A stretch of 44,435 nucleotides of DNA, taken from the NCBI GenBank assembly GCA_036496265.1, contig DASXLL010000322.1, forward strand, positions 1 through 44,435, written 5' to 3'. Origin of the DNA: CAYLLN01 sp036496265. GTDB taxonomy: Bacteria > Planctomycetota > Planctomycetia > Pirellulales > Pirellulaceae. Each line of letters opens with the position of its first letter. Within the stretch, counting starts at the first letter, position 1. The position numbers were made by a program, and so were the translations under genes. Below are positions 24,805-31,717 of the stretch, piece after piece. The notes below the pieces were generated by a model, which saw nothing but the letters and a program-made list of their open reading frames with translations, made no database searches and was not told the DNA's origin.

Positions 24805-25002
24805 ATGAGTGCGACAAAAATGGCAGCGACTCCCAAGGCCAAGGCATCCGACCGAATCGCGTCGTTGCTGCAATACAACGGGTCTTGCCCGATTGAGATG
24901 GCAATTTTGAACATCGCGGGCTCCGGAAAATTCTCCAGCGACCGAACCATCGCGGAGTACGCGGCCGGCATCTGGAACGTCGAACCCTGCCCGGTTTCGT
25001 AG
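24805..25002 (+). pseudogene. glgP: internal-deletion remnant of glycogen phosphorylase
   Basis: ATG 24805 has AAGGG well placed and opens 65 codons. The C-terminal half, 'MAILNIAGSGKFSSDRTIAE' then 'YAAGIWNVEPCPV', is the characteristic end of glycogen/starch phosphorylase (E. coli GlgP has 'FSSDRTIKEYADHIW'). The N-terminal half (MSATKMAATPKAKASDRIAS) looks like an unstructured phosphorylase leader. Family members are over 800 residues, so about 750 codons, including the catalytic and pyridoxal-phosphate site, are missing without loss of frame. It is either a decaying gene after an internal deletion or a domesticated small protein. Its place just before glucokinase and pgi fits an old glycogen-breakdown gene. 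Confidence 0.72.
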
Positions 25003-25117
25003 GAATCAACAACATGGACGGCCACCAAACAAAAGCAAGACGACCTTCGCAGCAAACCTCGGCATTCTCGCCGCACCAAGGGCGTCGCACTGGCGAAGGC
25101 CGGTTAGGAAAACTCCC

Positions 25118-25819
25118 ATGAACATTTTAGTTGTCGATGTGGGGGGAACGCACGTTAAGGTTCTCGCCACCGGACAAACGGAGCCGCGAAGATTCGATTC
25201 GGGGCCAAAGTTCACGCCCGAGCGCATGGTGCTCGGTGTCAAGGAGCTGGCCAATGACTGGAGTTATGAAGCGGTCACGATCGGCTACCCGGGGCTTGTG
25301 TTGCGCGGCCGTCCGATCGCCGATCCGCATAATTTGGGCGCCGGCTGGGTCGGGTTCGACTACGAGACGGCGTTCGGCTGTCCCGTCAGGATCATCAACG
25401 ACGCGGCGATGCAGGCTCTGGGGAGCTACCGTGGCGGAAAAATGCTGTTCCTTGGCCTGGGAACCGGTCTTGGCTCCACGCTTATTGTGGATGGAATCGT
25501 CCAGCCGATGGAGCTCGGCCACTTGCCATATAGGAAGGCAACGTACGAAGACTACGTCGGCATTCGCGGTCTGGATCGCCGCGGCAAAAAGAAGTGGCGG
25601 AAATCGGTGGCCGACGTCGTCGCCCGGCTGGTCGCCGCGCTGGAGCCGGACGATGTGGTCTTGGGCGGAGGCAACGTCAAGAAACTCAAGGAGCTGCCGC
25701 CAGGCTGCCGAGTAGGCGACAACGCCAATGCATTTATTGGAGGCTTTCGCGTGTGGGAAGAGTCGTTTAAAGGCAAGCCGTCGCTTGCCGCGAGCACTTA
25801 TCCAGATCGAAGCGCATAA
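25118..25819 (+). CDS. ppgK: polyphosphate-glucokinase-like ROK kinase
   Basis: The 233-residue protein has the phosphate-binding 'VVDVGGTHVKVL', the sugar-site 'IGYPGLV', the catalytic Asp in 'RIINDAAMQALGSY' and the second phosphate loop 'FLGLGTGLGSTLIVDG'. After 'MELGHLPYRKATYEDYV' it lacks the ROK zinc motif (CxCGxxGCxE) and ends with the 'VVLGGGNVKKL' segment, as in polyphosphate glucokinases. The reaction would be glucose to glucose 6-phosphate using polyphosphate or ATP; the donor cannot be read. ATG 25118 follows TAGGAAAA. Only 6 bases separate it from pgi, which would use its product. Confidence 0.8.
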   Translation: MNILVVDVGGTHVKVLATGQTEPRRFDSGPKFTPERMVLGVKELANDWSYEAVTIGYPGLVLRGRPIADPHNLGAGWVGFDYETAFGCPVRIINDAAMQALGSYRGGKMLFLGLGTGLGSTLIVDGIVQPMELGHLPYRKATYEDYVGIRGLDRRGKKKWRKSVADVVARLVAALEPDDVVLGGGNVKKLKELPPGCRVGDNANAFIGGFRVWEESFKGKPSLAASTYPDRSA

Positions 25820-25825
25820 GAGAGG

Positions 25826-27481
25826 ATGAAAACCAATATGACCGCCACAAACCCGACTCTTCCAGAGCGCCCCGCCTGGAAAGCGCTCGAAAAACACTAT
25901 TCTCAGGTCCGCGGCACGCACCTGAAGCAGCTTTTCGCCGACGATTCCAAACGCGGCGAGCGGCTGACCGCAGAAGCGGCGGGCATCTTTCTCGATTACT
26001 CGAAGAATCGGATCACCGACGAAACGCTCAAGCTCCTGGTGCAGCTTGCCCAGGAATGCGAGTTGCCGGCCCGCATCGACGCCATGTTCCGCGGCGAAAA
26101 AATCAACGTCACGGAAAACCGGGCCGTCCTGCACACGGCGTTGCGGGCCGCCGAGGGTGCAAGCGTCGTCGTCGATGGCGAAAACGTGGTGCCGCAGGTT
26201 CACGCCGTCCTCAACAGGATGGCGCAGTTTTGCAGCCGCGTCCGCAGCGGTGAATGGAAAGGTCACACCGGCAAGCGAATCCGCAATGTCATCAACATCG
26301 GCATTGGCGGTTCCGACCTCGGTCCGGTCATGGCCTACGAAGCGCTGAAGCACTTCAGCGATCGGAACTTGAACTGCCGATTCGTCTCCAACGTGGACGG
26401 AACTGACTTTGTCGAAGCGACTCGCGACCTCGACCCAGCCGAAACGCTGTTCATCGTCTCGTCCAAGACATTTACGACGCTCGAAACGATGACCAACGCC
26501 CAGAGTGCTCGCGAGTGGGCGCTGAAAGGCCTGGGCGGTGACCCCAAAGCCGTGGCGAAACATTTCGTCGCGGTTTCGACGAATGCTTCGAAGGTTGCTG
26601 AGTTTGGCATCGACACGGCCAACATGTTTGGTTTCTGGGACTGGGTTGGCGGCCGGTATTCGATGGATTCGGCGATCGGCCTTTCGACGATGTTGGCCAT
26701 CGGGCCCGAAAACTTCCGCGCAATGCTCAGCGGCTTTCGCCAGATGGACGAGCACTTTCGCTCGGCGCCCCTGGAGCGCAATTTGCCGGTGCTGATGGGG
26801 CTATTAGGCTTGTGGTACAGCGACTTCTTCGGTGCGCAAACCGTGGCCGTCCTGCCATACGACCAGTACCTGAAGCGTTTCCCGGCTTATCTCCAGCAAC
26901 TCACCATGGAGAGCAATGGCAAGCACGTCACGCTTGACGGTAAGAAAGTGAATTATGACACGGGGCCGATTTATTGGGGCGAGCCGGGGACAAACGGCCA
27001 GCGTTCGTTCTACCAATTGATTCACCAGGGAACGCGCCTGATTCCTTGCGATTTTCTGGCATTCGGCCAATCGCTCAATCCGCTCGGCCGCCATCACGAC
27101 ATGCTGATGGCCAACGTGTTTGCCCAGACGGAGGCGCTGGCATTCGGAAAGTCGGCCGAGCAAGTCAAGTCGGAAGGGACGCCCGACTGGCTTGTCCCGC
27201 ACCGCGTCTTTGAAGGGAACCGGCCATCTAACACGATTCTCGCCGAGCGGCTCTCGCCCGAAACACTCGGCAAGCTAGTCGCCCTCTATGAGCACTCGGT
27301 TTTCACACAAGGCGTGATCTGGAACATCGACTCGTTCGACCAGTGGGGCGTGGAGCTGGGCAAAGTGCTCGCCCAGCGCATCATTCCCGAGTTGGAAAAT
27401 AAGGCGGAGCCTGTACTCCACCACGACAGCTCGACCAACAACCTCATCCGGCAGTACCGGAAGTTCAAGGAGGCGCGATGA
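25826..27481 (+). CDS. pgi: glucose-6-phosphate isomerase
   Basis: This 551-residue protein has the usual length and signatures: 'NIGIGGSDLGPVMAYEAL' at the sugar-phosphate site, 'VSSKTFTTLETMTNA', 'GRYSMDSAIGLS' and the C-terminal 'HDSSTNNLIRQYRK' with the catalytic Lys region 'FDQWGVELGK'. It interconverts glucose 6-phosphate and fructose 6-phosphate in the cytosol. ATG 25826 follows GAGAGG, 6 bases after the kinase gene. The stop overlaps the aldolase start (ATGA), so the three genes form one operon. Fructose 6-phosphate feeds either the aldolase route or phosphoketolase downstream. Confidence 0.96.
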   Translation: MKTNMTATNPTLPERPAWKALEKHYSQVRGTHLKQLFADDSKRGERLTAEAAGIFLDYSKNRITDETLKLLVQLAQECELPARIDAMFRGEKINVTENRAVLHTALRAAEGASVVVDGENVVPQVHAVLNRMAQFCSRVRSGEWKGHTGKRIRNVINIGIGGSDLGPVMAYEALKHFSDRNLNCRFVSNVDGTDFVEATRDLDPAETLFIVSSKTFTTLETMTNAQSAREWALKGLGGDPKAVAKHFVAVSTNASKVAEFGIDTANMFGFWDWVGGRYSMDSAIGLSTMLAIGPENFRAMLSGFRQMDEHFRSAPLERNLPVLMGLLGLWYSDFFGAQTVAVLPYDQYLKRFPAYLQQLTMESNGKHVTLDGKKVNYDTGPIYWGEPGTNGQRSFYQLIHQGTRLIPCDFLAFGQSLNPLGRHHDMLMANVFAQTEALAFGKSAEQVKSEGTPDWLVPHRVFEGNRPSNTILAERLSPETLGKLVALYEHSVFTQGVIWNIDSFDQWGVELGKVLAQRIIPELENKAEPVLHHDSSTNNLIRQYRKFKEAR

Positions 27482-28380
27482 AAACGCTCGCCCGTAACGA
27501 ACAACAACTGCAGAAGATGAAGTCCAGCCCCGGATTCATTGCGGCGCTGGACCAAAGCGGCGGCAGCACGCCGCATGCGCTGAAAGATTACGGAATCAAG
27601 GAGGACGCGTGGTCCACGGAAGACGAGATGTTCGCGCTCGTGCATCAAATGCGGACGCGCATCATCACCAGCCCCGCCTTCACCGGCGAGCGAATCATCG
27701 GCGCCATCCTCTTCGAAAACACGATGGACCGGGACATACAGGGGGAGCCGACGGCCGACTATCTCTGGAGCGTTAAAAAAGTCGTGCCTTTTTTGAAAGT
27801 CGATCAGGGACTGGCAGCGGAGAAAGACGGCGTGCAGTTAATGAAGCCCATTCCGCAGCTCGCCGGGCTATTGGAAAAGGCCATATCCAAACGCATCTTC
27901 GGCACCAAGATGCGCTCGTTTATCAAGCAGGCCAATCCTGCCGGGATCAAGCAGATCGTCAACCAGCAGTTTGAATTGGCGGCCCAAATCAGCACCGCGG
28001 GCCTGGTGCCGATCATTGAGCCGGAAGTCGATATTCATTGCCCGGAAAAAGCGAAGGCCGAAGCGCTCCTCAAAGCAGAAATTGTCAAACAGCTCGATCA
28101 ACTGCCGGCTGGGCAGCTCGTGATGCTCAAGCTCACGCTGCCGGAGCAAGACGATTTTTATTCCGATTGCGTCAAAAATCCAAACGTGATTCGGGTCGTT
28201 GCGCTCTCCGGTGGCTACACGCAGAAAGAAGCGAACGACCGCCTCCGCAGAAATCACGGCGTTGTGGCAAGCTTTTCGCGGGCCTTGGTTGAAGGGCTTT
28301 CGGCTCAGCAATCGGACGCCGAATTCAACGCCGTGCTGGATCGATCGATTCAGAGCATTTTTGAGGCGTCGAATACCTAA
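27478..28380 (+). CDS. fda: fructose-bisphosphate aldolase class I
   Basis: The 300-residue product matches the short bacterial class I aldolase, including 'GFIAALDQSGGSTPHAL', 'ILFENTMDR', 'VPFLKVDQGL' and the Schiff-base region 'MLKLTLPEQDDFY' (Lys). It cleaves fructose 1,6-bisphosphate to triose phosphates without metal. ATG 27478 overlaps the pgi stop and has AAGGAGG 5 bases upstream. No phosphofructokinase is present in the window, so the substrate must come from elsewhere, or the enzyme works in the synthetic direction. Confidence 0.93.
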   Translation: MKTLARNEQQLQKMKSSPGFIAALDQSGGSTPHALKDYGIKEDAWSTEDEMFALVHQMRTRIITSPAFTGERIIGAILFENTMDRDIQGEPTADYLWSVKKVVPFLKVDQGLAAEKDGVQLMKPIPQLAGLLEKAISKRIFGTKMRSFIKQANPAGIKQIVNQQFELAAQISTAGLVPIIEPEVDIHCPEKAKAEALLKAEIVKQLDQLPAGQLVMLKLTLPEQDDFYSDCVKNPNVIRVVALSGGYTQKEANDRLRRNHGVVASFSRALVEGLSAQQSDAEFNAVLDRSIQSIFEASNT

Positions 28381-28408
28381 TGCACGCCGTAATTGAAAGG
28401 AGAAAGCA

Positions 28409-29428
28409 ATGCAACTCGGAATGATTGGGCTCGGCCGAATGGGTGCCAATATGGTGCGGCGACTGCTCCACGGAGGCCATCAATGTGTGGTTTTCGATCG
28501 CTCGGCGAAAGCCGTGGAGGAGCTGGTCAAGGAAAAGGCGACCGGGGCCGCTTCTTTGGCGGAGTTTGTGAAAAAGCTCGAGAAGCCGCGAGCGATTTGG
28601 CTGATGGTTCCGGCAGCCGCTGTTGATGCCACGATCTCCGACCTCCTCGCTCACCTGGAGCCGGGCGATATTGTGATCGACGGCGGCAACTCGTACTACG
28701 TGGATGATATTCGCCGCGCCAAGCAGCTCGCGCAAAAGCAAATCCATTACGTGGACGTGGGAACGAGCGGTGGCGTGTGGGGCCTGGAGCGAGGCTACTG
28801 CATGATGATCGGAGGCCCGGGTGATGCCGTCGGCCGACTCGATCCGGTCTTCAAGACCTTGGCCCCTGGCATTGGCGACATCCCGCGCACTGCCGGACGC
28901 GACAAAATCGGCGGCACCGCCGAGCAAGGCTATCTGCATTGCGGGGCCAATGGTGCCGGCCATTTCGTCAAGATGGTCCACAACGGCATCGAGTACGGCG
29001 TGATGGCCGCATACGCCGAAGGGCTCGGCGTCTTGCGCGGCGCCAACATCGGCAAGCGCTCCCACGAGATCGACGCTGAAACGACGCCGCTGCGCGACCC
29101 CGAGCATTACCAATATGACCTGAATCTGCGTGATATCACGGAGGTCTGGCGGCGCGGCAGTGTGATCGCCTCATGGCTGCTCGATCTGACCGCCGCCGCC
29201 CTCGCCAAGGACACCTCGCTCGCGGACTTCGCCGGCCGCGTTTCCGATTCGGGCGAAGGGCGCTGGACGATCAAGGCGGCAATAGACGAGGCGGTGCCGG
29301 TGCCCGTGCTCACGACGGCGCTCTACGAGCGCTTCACCTCGCGCGGCGAAGCCGATTTCCAGGACAAGCTGCTCTCGGCCATGCGCTTTCAGTTCGGCGG
29401 TCACCTGGAAAAAACTCCCGGCAAATAA
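28409..29428 (+). CDS. gnd: 6-phosphogluconate dehydrogenase, decarboxylating (short type)
   Basis: The 339-residue protein is of the shorter YqeC/GndA-like type. It has the NAD(P)-binding 'MIGLGRMGANMVRRLLHGGH', 'VIDGGNSYYVDD', substrate motif 'YVDVGTSGGVWG' and catalytic 'HFVKMVHNGIEYGVM' (Lys). It converts 6-phosphogluconate to ribulose 5-phosphate, CO2 and reduced cofactor. A strong AAAGGAG at 28396-28402 precedes ATG 28409. It sits upstream of zwf and pgl although its reaction comes after theirs. Cofactor preference is not readable with confidence; short forms often use NAD. Confidence 0.94.
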   Translation: MQLGMIGLGRMGANMVRRLLHGGHQCVVFDRSAKAVEELVKEKATGAASLAEFVKKLEKPRAIWLMVPAAAVDATISDLLAHLEPGDIVIDGGNSYYVDDIRRAKQLAQKQIHYVDVGTSGGVWGLERGYCMMIGGPGDAVGRLDPVFKTLAPGIGDIPRTAGRDKIGGTAEQGYLHCGANGAGHFVKMVHNGIEYGVMAAYAEGLGVLRGANIGKRSHEIDAETTPLRDPEHYQYDLNLRDITEVWRRGSVIASWLLDLTAAALAKDTSLADFAGRVSDSGEGRWTIKAAIDEAVPVPVLTTALYERFTSRGEADFQDKLLSAMRFQFGGHLEKTPGK

Positions 29429-29448
29429 TCGCGAACAAGAGAAATCCC

Positions 29449-30825
29449 ATGAGCGCAATTCATTCCGATGCCCTGGTCTTCTTCGGCGCTACGGGCGACT
29501 TGGCTTACAAGAAGGTCTTTCCGGCGCTCCAGGCGATGGTGAAGCGCGGCCACCTGAACGTGCCCGTCATTGGAGTGGCCAAGTCGGATTGGACGCTCGA
29601 CCAGCTCCGTGCGCGGGCCCGCGACAGCTTGGAGAAACACGGCGGAATCGATTCAGCCGCGTTCGACAAGCTCTTAGGCTTACTGCGGTATGTGGACGGC
29701 GACTACCAAGACCCAGCAACTTTCCAAGCTATCCGCAAAGAGCTCGCCACGGCCGCGCGGCCGGCGCACTACCTCGCGATTCCGCCGACGCTCTTCGAAA
29801 CGGTCGTCAAACAGCTCGGCCAGTCGGGGTGCGCCAAGAACGCGCGCGTAATCGTCGAAAAGCCCTTCGGACACGATCTGACCTCGGCGCGTGAGCTCAA
29901 TCAAGTCTTGCTGGCAACATTCGATGAGTCGTCGATCTTTCGCATCGACCATTACTTGGGCAAGCGGCCCGTTCACACGATGGTCTTCTTCCGATTCGAG
30001 AACGCGCTCTTGGAATCGTTCTGGAACCGCACGCATATCGAGAGCGTGCAGATCACGATGGCAGAGGATTTTGGCATTCAGGGCCGTGGCGCGTTTTATG
30101 ATGCAACGGGCGCGATCCGCGACGTCATTCAGAACCATTTCTTCCAGGTCCTGGCCAACCTGGCGATGGAGCCGCCCGTTCGAACCGACAGCGAATCGAT
30201 GCGCGATGAAAAGGTGAAAGTGCTCAAGGCGATCCCGCCACTGGATGCCAAAAACGTCGTTCGTGGCCAGTTCCGCGGCTACAAGAGCGAGAAAGGTGTA
30301 GCGCCAAATTCGCAGGTCGAAACCTTTGCCGCATTGAAGCTCAAAGTTAATTCCTGGCGCTGGCAGGGAGTGCCCTTCTACATCCGTGCCGGCAAAAATC
30401 TGCCAGTGACTTGCACGGAGATCATGGCTCGCCTGCGCCGGCCGCCGGCAGTATTTCCCACCTGCAGCGGGGCACAAAACTACTTCCGGTTCCGCATCAG
30501 CCCTGTCGTGACCAGCGCCTTCGGACTCACGGTGATGGACCCAAAAGAAAACATGATCGGGGAGCAGATTGAGCTGCTGCACAGTCACCATGCCGGACCC
30601 GAAGAGATGGAGGCGTACGAGCGCGTGCTGGGAGACGCCATGGCAGGAGACGCCACGCTGTTTGCTCGCGAAGACTACGTCGAAGAGGCCTGGCGAATTG
30701 TCGATCCGGTGCTCAAGGCCGGTAGTCCCGTCTTTGAATACGATCCGCGAACGTGGGGGCCCAGCGAAGTGGACCAAAAGGTCGTGCCCCCGGGCGGCTG
30801 GAACAATCCCGTCGTGACAGGCTAG
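29449..30825 (+). CDS. zwf: glucose-6-phosphate 1-dehydrogenase
   Basis: The 458-residue protein starts at ATG 29449, 20 bases after gnd. An N-terminal Rossmann domain 'ALVFFGATGDLAYKKVFPAL' binds NAD(P). The catalytic signature 'RIDHYLGKRPVHTM' contains the active-site His and Lys. The C-terminal domain 'YDATGAIRDVIQNHFFQVL' is also conserved. It oxidises glucose 6-phosphate to 6-phosphogluconolactone, the entry to the oxidative pentose phosphate branch. The gene is slightly short but complete. A larger in-frame reading into gnd is not the true start. Confidence 0.95.
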   Translation: MSAIHSDALVFFGATGDLAYKKVFPALQAMVKRGHLNVPVIGVAKSDWTLDQLRARARDSLEKHGGIDSAAFDKLLGLLRYVDGDYQDPATFQAIRKELATAARPAHYLAIPPTLFETVVKQLGQSGCAKNARVIVEKPFGHDLTSARELNQVLLATFDESSIFRIDHYLGKRPVHTMVFFRFENALLESFWNRTHIESVQITMAEDFGIQGRGAFYDATGAIRDVIQNHFFQVLANLAMEPPVRTDSESMRDEKVKVLKAIPPLDAKNVVRGQFRGYKSEKGVAPNSQVETFAALKLKVNSWRWQGVPFYIRAGKNLPVTCTEIMARLRRPPAVFPTCSGAQNYFRFRISPVVTSAFGLTVMDPKENMIGEQIELLHSHHAGPEEMEAYERVLGDAMAGDATLFAREDYVEEAWRIVDPVLKAGSPVFEYDPRTWGPSEVDQKVVPPGGWNNPVVTG

Positions 30826-30839
30826 TCGAGGCTCCGCTC

Positions 30840-31544
30840 ATGGTAATCGAAGTCTTTGATGACGCCGACACAGTCGCCCGCAAGGCAGCCGCCCTGATCG
30901 CTGCGGACGCTCGCGCCGTTGTGAGAGAGCGCGGGCGGTTCGTTTTTGCGGTGAGCGGTGGGAAAACACCGTGGATCATGCTGCGGGCCTTGGCCGACGA
31001 AGACGTGCCCTGGGACAAGATACATCTCGTTCAGGTGGACGAGCGTGTCGCCCCCGCTGGGCACTCCGACAGAAATTTGACGCATCTGCGCGAAAGTCTG
31101 CTCGCTCGTGTTCGCCTTCGCGACGAACAAGTCCACGCCATGCCCGTGGAATCGCCCGACCTGGAAGCCGCAGCAGAGCGCTACGCACAAACTCTGGCCG
31201 AAGTTGCTGGTTCGCCAACAGTCTTGGACCTGGTTCACCTAGGCCTTGGGCCGGATGGCCACACTGCATCGCTCGTTCCCCGCGATCCCGTCTTGGACGT
31301 CACGGAAACCGATGTCGCATTGACTGGGGCGTACCAGGGAAGACGGCGGATGACACTGACCTATCCCATCCTTAACCGTTCGCGACGGATTCTCTGGCTA
31401 GTCACCGGCAGCGATAAGACCGAACCGCTCACCCGACTTCTCGAGGCTGATCCTTCAATTCCCGCCGGCCGAGTACACCAGGATCAGGCCCTGTTGCTGG
31501 CGGACCGCGAAGCAATGGAAGGGCAGCAAAACAAGTTGGCCTGA
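30840..31544 (+). CDS. pgl: 6-phosphogluconolactonase
   Basis: The 234-residue protein of the NagB-like fold has 'FVFAVSGGKTPWIMLRAL', 'IHLVQVDERVAPAGHSDRN' and the catalytic-region 'LGLGPDGHTASLVP' (His). It hydrolyses the lactone made by Zwf to 6-phosphogluconate for Gnd. ATG 30840 lies 14 bases after the zwf stop. With gnd and zwf it completes the oxidative pentose phosphate branch. An AAGGAG just after its stop introduces a tiny open frame before the phosphoketolase gene. Confidence 0.93.
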   Translation: MVIEVFDDADTVARKAAALIAADARAVVRERGRFVFAVSGGKTPWIMLRALADEDVPWDKIHLVQVDERVAPAGHSDRNLTHLRESLLARVRLRDEQVHAMPVESPDLEAAAERYAQTLAEVAGSPTVLDLVHLGLGPDGHTASLVPRDPVLDVTETDVALTGAYQGRRRMTLTYPILNRSRRILWLVTGSDKTEPLTRLLEADPSIPAGRVHQDQALLLADREAMEGQQNKLA

Positions 31545-31555
31545 AGGAGTAAGCT

Positions 31556-31621
31556 ATGCGAGTGGGCGTGGCAAGCTTTTTTGTTTTACGCTACTCCTGG
31601 CTCGCGATTCGGCTTGCATGA
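31556..31621 (+). CDS. possible 21-residue leader peptide
   Basis: ATG 31556 follows a textbook AAGGAG (31543-31548) at 7 bases and opens 21 codons, MRVGVASFFVLRYSWLAIRL plus A, then TGA. The product is hydrophobic and basic. It lies in the 173-base pgl-xfp spacer. It may be a small membrane peptide, a translated leader that tunes xfp expression, or simply a leftover ribosome site. No attenuator hairpin was found by eye. Confidence 0.3.
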   Translation: MRVGVASFFVLRYSWLAIRLA

Positions 31622-31717
31622 CTCATGCGAACATTCTTAACGATCCTCTGCCAGAATATGATCCCGGTCAAATCAGTCTAATTCGATTTCCCTTGTCCAC
31701 TTTCAAAGGAATGTCCC

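Noticed and set aside
25003..25117. 35-codon frame between the glgP remnant and ppgK
   Set aside because: It overlaps the ppgK start as ATGA but lacks a ribosome site and any similarity; probably spacer left by the glgP deletion.
25127..26755. 542-residue minus-strand open frame
   Set aside because: Lies across ppgK and pgi, both clearly coding on plus; no family similarity.
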